Origin: Plotosus lineatus
Taxonomy: Eukaryota; Chordata; Actinopteri; Siluriformes; Plotosidae
DNA: 64,000 nt
Direction: 5' to 3'
Assembly (NCBI GenBank): GCA_024760905.1
Contig: CM045731.1
Coordinates: 51,183,501-51,247,500, forward strand
Position numbers and translations under genes: made by a program
Notes under the pieces: model-generated
Database searches by the model: none
What the model saw: the letters and a program-made list of their open reading frames with translations, nothing else
Told to the model about the DNA's origin: nothing
Shown here: piece by piece, positions 19,840 to 29,757 of the stretch
Numbering within the stretch: position 1 is the stretch's first letter
Layout: the number at the start of each line of letters is the position of its first letter

Positions 19840-21045
19840 TACATTTCCCTCTCTATCACTCTAACTTGCTGCACGTCTTTCCCATCTCTATTTCTCTGCT
19901 GTGCTAACCTGTATAAATCATTTTCTCCCTCCTTACTGTCCAACCTATCATACAAGTCATCATACGCCCTCTGTTTGGCCTTTGACACCGCTACCTTCGC
20001 CTTACGCTGTGTCTCCCTGTACTCCTGTTTACTCTCTTCGGTCCTCTCAATGTCCCACTTCTTCTTAGCTAACCTCTTCCTTTGTACACACTCCTGCACT
20101 TCCTCATTCCACCACCAAATCTCCATATCTACTCTCCTTCCAGATGACACACCAAGTATTCTCCTACCTGTCTCCCTGATTACATTAGCTGTAGTTGTCC
20201 AATCATCTGGAAGCACTTCCTGATCACCCAAAGCCTGTTTCAACTCCTCCTTGAAGAAAACACGACACTCTTCCTTTTTCAGCTTCCACCACTTTGTCTT
20301 CTGCTCTGCCTTTGCCTTTTTCACCTTTCTCACCATCAGTGTCATCCTACACACCACCATCCTATGCTGTTTGGCAACACTCTCAGCCACTACTACTTTG
20401 CAGTCACTGACTTCCTTCAAATTACATCGCCTACACAAGATGTAGTCTTCCTGTGTGCTCTTACCTCCGCTTTCATAAGTCACCCTATGCTCCTGTTTCT
20501 TCTTGAAGAAAGTATTCACCACAGCCATTTCCATCCTTTTTGCAAAATCGATCAACATCTGTCCTTCTGTGTTCCTGTCCTGGATACCATTATAAAGCAG
20601 CTTAAACCCTGCTCCTAAGCTTCTAGCCTTGCTACCTTTCAACCTGGTCTCCTGAACACACAGTATGTCCACCTTCCTCCTCTGCATCATGTCAGCCAGC
20701 TCCCTATCTTTTCCTTGCATAGTTCCAACATTCAAAGTCAAAATCCCCACTCTCAGTCCTAGGCTCATGCATTTCCTCTTCTCTCTCTGCCTACAGACAC
20801 GCATCCCGCCTCTCCTTCTTCGACATCTTCGACCAACAGTAGTCCAATTTCCATCAGCACCCTGTTGGTTGACAGCACTGATGGCGGTCGTTGTTAACCC
20901 GGGCCTCGACCAATCCGGTATGAATTTTGTTTTGATCATTTGCATTTTTAAATGTGGCAGAAGTTTTATGCCGGATGCCCTTCCTGTCGCAACCCTCTGC
21001 ATTTATCCGGGCTTGGGACCGGCATAAGGGGGAGAGACACTGGTT
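19836..21045 (-). pseudogene. RTE LINE 5' leader and endonuclease frame with internal deletion (copy F, 5' part)
   Basis: A 388-codon frame with leader-coded residues, then MSLGLRVGILTLNVGTMQGK, DILCVQETRLKGSK and FKLLYNG. It then jumps to IQDRNTEGQMLIDFAKRMEM, VDYILCRRCNLKE-type sequence and the linker toward RT. Comparison with copy G shows the jump is an in-frame loss of about 309 bp (103 codons), with ACCA present at both breakpoints in the other copy. The lost part includes the D-x-N motif GADFNGHVGA, so the endonuclease must be inactive. The frame ends REMY-stop at the junction with the RT frame because of a small deletion in the conserved VIKDREGNVLT region. Confidence 0.92.
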
Positions 21046-21984
21046 AGTGCCCCACTTACCTAAAGTGTAAATATAGAGAATTCCATATTTGTCTTTGAAA
21101 TTTGGATAAAATCTAAATTGAAACATTTTTGATCAGATTTTCTCTCATCTCTGTCTCAGTGTAAAAATAAGTCAAAGTAATCAATTCATGCTTAATTTCA
21201 TTGTCATCTTGTCAAGTTTGCTGAGCAATTGACATGTCTCCTCCGGTCCTTAGTAGCTCATGGCATTTGGCAGATCTTTGATGTGGCACTCGGTATCTTG
21301 AATAAGCTTCTCGATGTAATGGTTGGTCTTCATCTACTTTGTTGATTACAAATGGAGTTTTAAAAGTGCTATGCCAGCAACATCTGGCCAATCATAGGCT
21401 CTGTTGTTGTATTATCTGGCTAAGAGGAGCTATGTTGTCACAGAGGTTCTTGATATGTTCTTTCAATGAAACATGAAGTATGAGGGTAGGCACCATCATG
21501 TTTTATTCAAAGGATTTTGTAAAGGTGGATCTGACACCATCAATAATGATCCTGAGAGAAAGAAAGCATGTACATTTGCTTACAGGGATCCATTTGCTTT
21601 CCAGGAATATTAAATAACTGTGAAACACTGTTTTATATATTGGAATGGGGGGGGGGGGGTTTGAATGAGTCATGATGTTTTGAAACCATTTGTTTATTTG
21701 TTTATATGAGTGTTAAAGACCCCTTGCACTGGGTGCGATTGTATTAGAAATAATCACCATTTTGAAGTGAATGAGAGCACAGACCACTGGATCTCAAACT
21801 TTTTCACTTTCTACAAACTGGTGTTGCACTCACAAATTACCGGGCATGCACAAGATCTTTCCTCTGGTCATGCAGTCTGATTATAGTTAGACACAGAGCC
21901 AAAACAAGATGTAAAAAAAAGGTGAATGAGAGAAAGTCTGTGAGCTGGGCTAGTTTCTTCATAAAACCTTTGTATTCAAAAGGA
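21046..21984. other. No gene recognised
   Basis: No supported feature apart from a run of about 12 G at 21645-21659. Confidence 0.5.
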
Positions 21985-22207
21985 TAACCTGTGGTTATCA
22001 TGTCCGCCTCAAAGCAAAAAGGTCCTGGGTGTGATTTGCAGCTTGGGTGTTTCGAATAATGAAAGTTTGTTTGTGTAACTGTCACCCCTGAGATGACCTG
22101 GTGAGCGGTCCACGGTGTACCCCACCTTCGCACCAAGTCAACGGAGATGGGTGCCAGCCTCCCCATGACCCTATTTAGGATTAAGCAGTTTAGAAAATGA
22201 ATGAATG
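21985..22207 (+). mobile_element. Mermaid-type SINE with internal deletion
   Basis: Head block ATGTCCGCCTCAAAGCAAAA and AGGTCCTGGG, then directly the tail ACCTGGTGAGCGGTCCACGG, GGTGCCAGCCTCCCCATGAC and TTTAGGATTAAGCAG, with a GAATGAATGA end. The central core is missing. Confidence 0.82.
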
Positions 22208-22919
22208 ACTTTTGTATATAGCCAAAATGAACCGATAATGGATGACAAAATACATAAACTATTCACCATACATGGGCACCTTTAAATATTCAACTATGGT
22301 AAAAGAAATGTGTCAAGATGTCATGTGGTTTTAGCCAGTAGCCCGCCTTCAGTTTCTCTTGAAGCTGTAAGAGAAGAAAATCATTCTTTTCATGTCTGAA
22401 GAGAGGGCAGGGTGCTGCACTGATGTTTGTTTGGTTTCAAGTTCACATCATGTGCTTTTGTGTGCAGCCGTGGCTTTGTGCCTTTGTTTTGGTTTCAGTC
22501 CTGTCTCCGCCCCTGTCTTATCATTGGTTTATTACCCTGATGGGTTCTGCTGTTCTGTGTTTCGTTTTGATTAGAATGTTTGTTTCTCCTTGGGTGTTCC
22601 TTTGTGTCATTGGAAAGTCTTAATGCCAGTTATCTTGTGTTCCCATGCCTTAGTTTCACATGTTTGCTATTTCCTGTAGCATGTCCTGCTTTTCACTTGT
22701 TACTGGAGCGCTATACTCTAAGGTGTCTCTTTGTGCAACAGCCCTTACCTAATCTATTTGTGGCCAATGAACCTGTCAACTATGGCCTTCCAATCTCAGG
22801 ACCATTACCAAACAGGGAAGGATGTAGGCAAATCCCCTCCCCCACACATGATACTGCCACTCACAATTTATTCAAGTTACTGCATGTGCATATTCAGGGA
22901 CAGCCTAACACATTCATTC
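22208..22919. other. No gene recognised
   Basis: Open frames up to 117 codons occur on the plus strand (22580-22933), with Cys- and Leu-rich low-complexity content but no domain I recognise. I treat them as chance. Confidence 0.4.
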
Positions 22920-23130
22920 CCTTTTATGCATGAGCTTGAAGATTCCCATGACTGGCTGTGGATCTTTGAGTGAGAGAGGGGGGGGTTTAGCATATGCCAT
23001 GCCATTTGCCCCCCTCCCATGAGAGCTCAGTTAATTAGCTGCTATGGACTCCCTGCCACAGATGGCTATACCTATGCATCAACCTTGCTTTGAACTGGCG
23101 AGTCATCTCCAGGTTGATGGTCACACACCA
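22920..23130. repeat. Unclassified dispersed repeat, family X, partial copy
   Basis: Blocks TTGAGTGAGAGAGGGG, TTAGCATATGCCATGCC, TTAATTAGCTGCTATGGACTC and GATGGCTATACC follow the order seen in the copies at 16385 and 54960. Confidence 0.6.
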
Positions 23131-23253
23131 TGACAATGGACCTACTCAGATTTTGCTTAGTACTCGAGAGATGTGCATTTTCTCTTGGTCTGCTGCTGAA
23201 CAATAGGCACTTTGCAAACAAATAGGCGTTGGATAATAGCAATTATATTGTAT

Positions 23254-23255
23254 CG

Positions 23256-23296
<41 letters not shown>

Positions 23297-23303
23297 GCAC
23301 ACG
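23254..23303. repeat. (CT)n-(CA)n compound microsatellite
   Basis: About 11 CT units followed by about 13 CA units. Confidence 0.93.
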
Positions 23304-23639
23304 TGCACAGTAGGCAGTTGCAGGGTGCAGAGCTCTGGGGAACAAGTGCCAAGAGAGATACATGCACCGGTGGACAGGTCAACCTGAGAAAAACAACTCT
23401 ACTGGCAAAAGAAAGAGAGCTAATAGAACATTTTTTTATTAAAAAACAAAGGGAGGGAAGGGAACGGGAGCACATTCGGCACTCCACACGACTTCATCGC
23501 ACTGGGCTTCATCTGTTGCACCCTCATTGCCGAGCTCCAGATTTTAATATGATGCAACAATCCCTGCTTCTGGAACACCTGAGGGCTGAAATGAATCATT
23601 AAACCCACACATTTGTGCACATCTACTTATTGTATTCAC

Positions 23640-23640
<1 letters not shown>

Positions 23641-23674
<34 letters not shown>
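23641..23674. repeat. (CA)n microsatellite
   Basis: About 17 CA units next to the candidate exon, flanked by degenerate CA-rich sequence up to 23745. Confidence 0.93.
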
Positions 23675-23678
<4 letters not shown>

Positions 23679-23842
23679 TTGTTCGCACACATCCCCTGAC
23701 ACACATATCTGTGCTGAAGATGTTCTGCTGCACACACACACTTAGAGACATACACTTGAGAGACAGCACAGCGTTGATGTGGACACAAGGGTGCAGTTCC
23801 GCGAGCGTGTGTATACCGAACCCTCCGGAGGAGCCTGTCACA

Positions 23843-24027
23843 GTGTCAAACTGAGGATGCGTTGAGGAGCATGAACGCCATCGGGAAGGAGCATGACATG
23901 GTGTGTGAGAAGGCGGTGGCCCTTATAACTGACCTCTGCATGCACGAGAGCCCCCTATTAGAGCACAAGACCTGTGAGGAGTTCCTCCTTCTCATCACAA
24001 GTCAGGACTACAGCCTCAACCAAGCCG
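23843..24027 (+). CDS. Possible host exon, gene not recognised
   Basis: The frame with codons starting at 23862 is open from 23778 and has protein-like composition: EDALRSMNAIGKEHDMVCEK, AVALITDLCMHESPLLEHKT, CEEFLLLITSQDYSLNQAG. The third positions are G/C-rich compared with the AT-rich surroundings, and it does not resemble any transposon family in this window. A good 5' splice site (CCG|GTAAAC) ends it at 24027. The proposed acceptor TCACAG ends at 23842, but its polypyrimidine tract is weak; a second AG is at 23854-23855. The segment looks helical and cytosolic, with three cysteines. I do not recognise the family. It could also be a relic or an exon of a large gene whose introns fill this window. 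Confidence 0.4.
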
Positions 24028-24404
24028 GTAAACTGCCTTATTAACAACTTTGCTCTTGTAATTTAGCACATATTCACTGAAAAGTACTTTATGTTGACAT
24101 GTATAAACTAGCAAAATGACTGAGGGTTGTTTGTTTACTTATTTATTTTTATTTAAAGCACATCAATATTTCAAACAATTTGATGAGCTCGTCTTAGGTT
24201 TTTAAAGCTTTTGATGTAGAATATTATCAAACATGGTATTTTGTGGATACTTTGTGATGAAAAAGTGTTTATCTGAGCGGGATAAGGACTATAGGTAATT
24301 CAGTTATGACCTCAATCACAGTTCCCATTAAACTCTGCCTTTCTTCTGGTCCACTGCTCAGTACAATGTCTCTCTATTACCGAGCACAATTTCTCACTGA
24401 CTAA
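24028..24404. other. No gene recognised
   Basis: AT-rich; would be intron if the upstream exon is real. Confidence 0.4.
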
Positions 24405-24740
24405 ACTTGCTTAACCCTTAATCCTATAAGGGTTGCTGGGAGGGTGGAGCCTCTTTCAGTTGACATTGGTGAAGGAGGGGTACACCTTGAACAGCTTGCC
24501 AGACCATCACAATGCAACAACCACACACACCTTGGCGCAACTTGGAACAGACAATCATCTTAATTTGCATGTTTTTTACTGTTGGAGGAAACCAGAGCAC
24601 CCAGAGGAAACCCATGCAGGCACAAGGAAAACATGCAATCTCCACACAGAAATACCATTACCAAGCCTGGAACTTGAGTCCAGGACTGTCTTCCTGAGAG
24701 GTGGACGTGCAAACCACTCCATAACCTCATAGTAATAAAG
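24405..24740 (-). mobile_element. Mermaid-type SINE
   Basis: Minus-strand blocks GGGTACACCTTGAACAGCTT, CCACCGTTTAGC-type core remnants, TTTGCATGTTTTTTACTG, AGCACCCAGAGGAAACCC and AATCTCCACACAGAAATACC, with head remnant GAGTCCAGGACTGTCTTCC. Confidence 0.85.
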
Positions 24741-24889
24741 CCTCCCCGTGACCCTAATAAAGGCTGAAGCGGTCTGGGAAAAGTTGCAGCAAACTGTGAG
24801 AAGTCACTACGTATTAACTACAGTTAAAAGTCACAAAAAGTGAGAAGTAACTAGCATTTCTAACTAGCATTTAACTAGCATTTCACCTT

Positions 24890-25110
24890 ATGGCAAGAAG
24901 GTCCCAGGTTTGGGACAGTTTGCATGTTTTCCCTGTGCTTTTGTGGGTTTTTCCAGATTTCCTCCTACAGTCCAAACACATTGGATGTTCTGGATTTCCC
25001 CTATTTTGAATGACTGTGTGGCCTTGTTGGACCTAAAATGGACTGGCAGGTAGTTCATGGTGTACCCTCCCTGTCATTCGGAGGCAGCGGGGAAAGACTC
25101 CAGCTTCAAA
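24890..25110 (+). mobile_element. Mermaid-type SINE fragment
   Basis: Blocks GGCAAGAAGGTCCCAGG, CAGTTTGCATGTTTTCCC and CCTCCTACAGTCCAAACACA, then GGTAGTTCATGGTGTACCC. It adjoins an opposed copy at 25110, giving an inverted SINE pair. Confidence 0.82.
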
Positions 25111-25510
25111 TTTATCATTTCATTTGCCAAACCGCTTAATCTTGTTAGAGTTTCTGGGAAGCTGGTGCCTATCTTCAGCCAACACTGGGTGAATGTGGGG
25201 TACACTCTGAATACCTCACTGGACTATTACAGGGCTTACACATACAACCATTCATTCACACTCAGACCTAGACTCAATTTGAAACAGCCAAGTAGCCTGA
25301 TTTGCTTGTTTTTAGACTGTCAGTGGAACCGACACCCAAGCACCCAGAGGAAACCTACACAAGCACAGGGAGAACATACAAGCTCCACACAGAAATGTGC
25401 TCATTGAGTCTGGGACTCCAACCTAGGACCTACTTGCTGTGAGGTGGAAGTGCAAACTACGACACCACCATGCTGTCACTCCAGCTTCCTCACGACCCTA
25501 AATAACAAGC
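25111..25510 (-). mobile_element. Mermaid-type SINE
   Basis: Minus-strand copy with the blocks GGGGTACACTCTGAATACCT, ACAACCATTCATTCACACTC, AGGAAACCTACACAAGCACA, AGCTCCACACAGAAATG and the head remnant CAACCTAGGACCTACTTGC. Confidence 0.87.
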
Positions 25511-25964
25511 AGAATGTATTAGAGTAAACTATAATTATAACAGAGCATTTAAGATATTGACAAAAACAAAAAAAACAACAACAAAAAAAAACAGCACAGC
25601 TTTCATAATAAATCCAAAGTCACGACTGATCATAAATCCAATTACAGTATTAATGTTCTTGAAAATTATTTTTTCTAATAAGAAAGGGTAAGGTTTCCTC
25701 TTGCGTGCAGCAATTTGTTCTGTTTTTTTTTTTGCTCTGATATAGGAAGTCAACAAAGACAAAGGGAGTTGATAATGAAAATAATGTTTTAAGATATTTC
25801 GATGTCTGCAAAGCACCACAATTAACTAAAACACTATACAGTCCATTTAAAATTCATGAGTTTTATTTATAGCCATCAATGACTCAGTAATGGTAAAGCA
25901 TTTAAAGCTTATTTAAATTGCTGCCCCATTTAGAATTTTATGAAAATCTCTTTAATTTTATGAA
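25511..25964. other. No gene recognised
   Basis: AT-rich DNA with A-runs; nothing identified. Confidence 0.5.
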
Positions 25965-26248
25965 TTAATGGTTAGAGAAATGGATTTGGGACCTAAAGGT
26001 TGCTATCTTAATTCCTGGACCAACAAATAAAATGGGTGGCGGAGGGGGAATAAACAGTGTTTTCCTTTTCTCCACCTTCATGACCCTTGAGCAAGGCACC
26101 TAACACCAACTGCTCTTTGGGTGCCACAGTATGTGTCAAGTGCAGAGTGAAAGCAGTATATACTTCTATTCCTTAAAATAAATGGCTGAAGTGCCTCAAC
26201 TGCTCTCTGGTCACCCCAATGCGTGTGCCAGCTGACTGCTCCAAGAGT

Positions 26249-26296
<48 letters not shown>

Positions 26297-26385
26297 CCGG
26301 CCTCATGTTGGATGGGTTAAATGCAGAGGAAATAATTTCCCTTATGGGATTAATACAGAATATCAAAATAATAACTAAATAAAAT
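25965..26385 (+). mobile_element. tRNA-derived SINE with expanded (GT)n, diverged
   Basis: Core CCTTGAGCAAGGCACCTAAC, ACCAACTGCTCTTTGGGTGC, later GTTAAATGCAGAGGAAATAA and TTCCCTTATGGGATTAATAC, the latter a tail shared with SINEs that end in ATAAAGTATCTATCT-type repeats. The (GT)n array at 26245-26296 interrupts it, and a core segment is duplicated around 26180-26240. Confidence 0.8.
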
Positions 26386-26559
26386 AAAATAATAAAAATA
26401 ATAATAATCACTCATACTTTAATGATGGTGCAATATGTCAGGATGTTTCCTAGTGGTTGTCCAACCTAGGATCTGAAGGGGGCTCTGATTTGATACTCCT
26501 ATCTATATATTGTAGATTAGAGTTTTACACACATGCCAGAATAGCCGGAAAGACACAGC

Positions 26560-26765
26560 TGTGTGGATCTTGGCACCCATCTCGGCTGACTTTCGGTGAG
26601 GGTAGAGTACATCCTGTACAGTTCCCCTAGCTATTGCAGGGCAGAAACATGCTAACAGCAACCCAATGCGCTACTCTTTTCGAATGACAACAATGGCTCT
26701 ATAACATGCCTCTCATTACAGACAGTGAGAGACATGGCTGGCCTTTAATAACTCAGTTAGGTGCA
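26560..26765 (-). mobile_element. tRNA-headed SINE with Mermaid-like tail, partial
   Basis: Minus-strand blocks TTGGCACCCATCTCGGCTGA, GGGCAGAAACATGCTAACAG, TTACAGACAGTGAGAGACAT and GGCTGGCCTTTAATAACTC match the body of the SINEs at 12583 and 39874. Confidence 0.82.
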
Positions 26766-27169
26766 CTGATGGGACAGAAATTTTACTTCACAAAAATTAG
26801 ATAAATAAATAACATTTCATCCAATGTTCAAAGTTGGTACTAATCCATGTGAGCTAAGTCTTGAGATATTATGTTTATATTTAGGTCACTGAATGCTCAC
26901 TGTAAAGCTCTATTTTGTGACTCAGGAGGATAACTGTGTTATCCAATGGAGTGCAGTGGTGTAGCACATTCATCCTGCAGTCCTGAAGTTTTCCATTACT
27001 TTTGGTGGCGTTACAGCATGATGAACTGTCCGTGTCAGCTGAGTTTATATTTGATGAAAATGCCTTGTGAGACACAGATCTCAGCTTCTCTTGCCTTCCG
27101 GTCCCCTATGAAATGACTACTTTTATTACTGTGAGTGAAGGATAATAGATATACAAAAAATGTAATGAA
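26766..27169. other. No gene recognised
   Basis: Nothing supported. Confidence 0.45.
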
Positions 27170-27510
27170 CAGGGGTAGTACCATGACACAGTGGTAGCAT
27201 GTCCGCCACAACAGAAGGAAGGTCCCTGGCTTGGGTGAAAATGTGTGGAATCTGTGTGCATGATTTCTCTGTTTGCCTGGGTTTCTTCTGGGTACTCTGG
27301 TTTCCTTCAATGGTCTAAACTAAAGACATGCATATTAAACTAATTGGCTGTTACAAATGTACCCTTGCTATGAGTGTTTTATGGTTGTGTGTATTGGTGT
27401 GTGATGGTATGGTGAGCTATTTGGGGTCTACTCTTCTACACCCACATCCAGTGTTGGCTGAGATAACCTCCAGCCCCCTGTAACCCCAGTAAGATTAAGT
27501 GAGTGAGTGA
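27170..27510 (+). mobile_element. Mermaid-type SINE
   Basis: Head GTACCATGACACAGTGGTAG, core with GTTTGCCTGGGTTTCTTCTG and GTACTCTGGTTTCC, block ACTAAAGACATGCATATTA, then TGAGCTATTTGGGGTC and TAACCCCAGTAAGATTAAG. Confidence 0.85.
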
Positions 27511-28090
27511 ATATGTGAGTGTCAAATGTAATATTCTAACTTCTAATTATAATTATAAGGACTGTAAGGAGTTTTAATTTGTTTGGTTGTGCACACAGAG
27601 CTCACCTGGAGTCATGGTTTCCAACTAGCCATGGTGGAGTTTGTGCTGAACTCTGTAGCTAAGACATGGTCAGATTTTAACTTCTACATGTGTGGGAACT
27701 TTAATGAGTTTTGTGTCCCAAGGCCAAAATAGCATGAAATAAACTGACTTTGCTTTGTATATGATAGGTGGCACACAGTAATTTCACAGTCATTATTGGA
27801 TTCTAGGAACTTGACATTTGTGTGGCACACATTCGGCAGCCCGAATAATCCTAAAAATAGGATAACTTTTATAATGTTTATGATTTTATTTTCCTCCCCT
27901 AATGGTTTGTCATGAATAAAATAACACTTTCAGTCATGACAGTAAATAAGGAATTCTAATAGAAGTAAACACGCCAAAAATATTTTATTACGTCTACTAG
28001 TCATATAACACAATGCCAAGATCACTATAAGTGTCTGTTTAAAATTCTAAAAATGTGTCTTTGGAATGCAGCCTCCTCCTCGCCACACAC

Positions 28091-28095
<5 letters not shown>
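27511..28095. other. No gene recognised
   Basis: AT-rich and without clear features. Confidence 0.5.

Positions 28096-28152
<57 letters not shown>
28096..28152. repeat. (AT)n microsatellite
   Basis: Uninterrupted AT array directly beside the 3' tail of a minus-strand SINE, as for other RTE-tailed insertions here. Confidence 0.95.
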
Positions 28153-28159
<7 letters not shown>

Positions 28160-28164
28160 CATAC

Positions 28165-28415
28165 AGTCTTCTTCACTTTCAGCTTTTTCCCTTTCTTGGG
28201 AGTCGCCACAGTGAATCATCTGATTCGCACATTTGATTTGGCATAGGTTTTTACATCAGATGCCCTTCCTGTCACAACCCTTTAGCAAGGGACAGAAACA
28301 CGCCAACGGCTTTGCAGCCTACACTTTACGAAAGTCAGCAATGGTTCTTTTACATTCCTCTCACCATAGACAGTGAGGGACATGGCCCGCCTTTGATGAC
28401 CCAGTTAAATGCACT
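28165..28415 (-). mobile_element. SINE with RTE 3' tail
   Basis: Minus-strand copy beginning (in plus coordinates) with the tail CTTCTTCACTTTCAGC, then GGGAGTCGCCACAGTGAATC, GATTTGGCATAGGTTTTTAC, GATGCCCTTCCTGTCACAAC, ACGAAAGTCAGCAATGGTTC and CATAGACAGTGAGGGACATG. The tRNA-like head is absent. Confidence 0.9.
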
Positions 28416-28474
28416 TAGGGTCGTTGGGATACTGGCACCCATTGAAGTATTTTTACTATATATGTCTTCATTTA

Positions 28475-28510
<36 letters not shown>

Positions 28511-28622
28511 GGGGGTTATAGAATAAGTGTATGCTATTTTACTGGAATGCTGCTGGAAAATGTGAATTTCTCAATGGGATTAATAAAATATCTATCTGTC
28601 TATGTATCTATCCATCTATCCA
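28475..28622 (+). mobile_element. (GT)n followed by tail of a tRNA-derived SINE
   Basis: (GT)n and a G-run (28475-28515), then GTGAATTTCTCAATGGGATT and AATAAAATATCTATCTGTC, the (ATCT)n-type tail of the SINE family also seen at 25965. Confidence 0.75.
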
Positions 28623-29424
28623 AGTGCAATTTCTATTACCTCCGTCAAAGGGAAATCAAACGTGTGTCTCTGTGTTTGTTTACACAATTACTTAAAAACT
28701 AATTGACACATAAATGTGGGTCTTGGGCCAACAAAGAACTGATTCAATTTTGGGTGTGATCTTAATCCAGACCCAAGATGGTCTAGAAGGATTTTTTTTT
28801 TTTAGCATAAGGCAGATCACCCAGAAATCACCCAGAATGTGTTGGAAGAAAAAAAAAATACAGGGCTCAAAAAAATTCACAGAGGGCCCCATTCTATTAC
28901 CATCTGCCACTATAACCCAGGTAAAGAAGATATTGTTCTACCTTGGTGGAGGTCTGCACTCTCTCTGAGTTCATTTTTATCTTTAAATGAACTTAGTTCC
29001 TGTCGGTTAAGTTAAGGATCGTGATCATTATCTGTGTTTTATTTCTGACCATTTGGGCCAAGCTGTGTCTCATTAGTTAGCACTGTCCCCTTCCAGGATC
29101 TGCATAAATTATCTTGGAAATTACTGTTGTAATCTCTGGCACAGTGTTCGACTATCAACAAGCCATGCTTCAGACCTGAATGCAGTACATTTCTGACCTG
29201 ATCAGGGTGTGCCCTACTTTATGTCCAAAGTCAGCTGGGATTAGCTTCAGTTTCCTTTGTGTGCCTAACAGTTTTGCACTATAGATAATAAATGGATGGG
29301 TCTGACCATGAGTTTCTCTGTGTAATATATCGTATCCCATTAGATCTAAACCAGACACCCTGTTATAAAATCTCACAAAAACAAACAAACAGGCATATAA
29401 AATAGTAAACAGCCGATTTGTAAT
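28623..29424. other. No gene recognised
   Basis: No supported coding region. There is a long imperfect hairpin at 28785-28890, built around A/T runs and the AGATCACCCAGAAATCACCC stretch. Nothing else is assigned. Confidence 0.45.
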
Positions 29425-29700
29425 TTCACTCATCTGCTGAACTGCTTAATTCTGTTTTGATCACAGGGAGGCTGGAGTCTATCTTGGCCAACAATGGGCA
29501 AAGGTAGGGTACACCCTGAACAGCTCTCCAGATCACCGCAGGGCAAACACCCACAACCAGTCATTTTCACACCTAGGGGCTATTTGTAACCACAAGATCG
29601 ACTAATGTGCAAGTCATTTGAATGCAAAAAGAATCTGGAGTACCTAGAGGAAACCTTCTTGCTGTGAGGTGGAATTGTTAACCACTACACCACAGTGTAT
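29425..29700 (-). mobile_element. Mermaid-type SINE
   Basis: Minus-strand blocks CTGAACTGCTTAATTCTG, GGTAGGGTACACCCTGAACA, CACCTAGGGGCTATTTGTAA, AGTACCTAGAGGAAACC and the head TTAACCACTACACCACAGTG. The core between GAGGAAACC and TTCTTGCTGTGAGG is deleted. Confidence 0.85.
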
Positions 29701-29739
29701 ACAGTACTTCCAGCATAACATGCAGTATGTCAAGTATAG

Positions 29740-29757
29740 AAATTTGTGGAACGTGAT
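29740..29757. repeat. Target-site duplication, left copy, RTE copy G
   Basis: AAATTTGTGGAACGTGAT matches AAATTTGTGAAGCGCGAT at 33412-33429, with 15 of 18 bases identical and three transitions. These flank the RTE element at its expected ends. Confidence 0.85.

Noticed and set aside
20960..21045. HDV-like ribozyme at the RTE 5' end
   Set aside because: I tried to place P1, P2, P3, P1.1 and P4 pairings and could not find a consistent nested double pseudoknot; only simple stems are visible.
23303..23602. 99-codon plus-strand frame between CA arrays
   Set aside because: No recognisable domain and biased low-complexity content; not supported as an exon.
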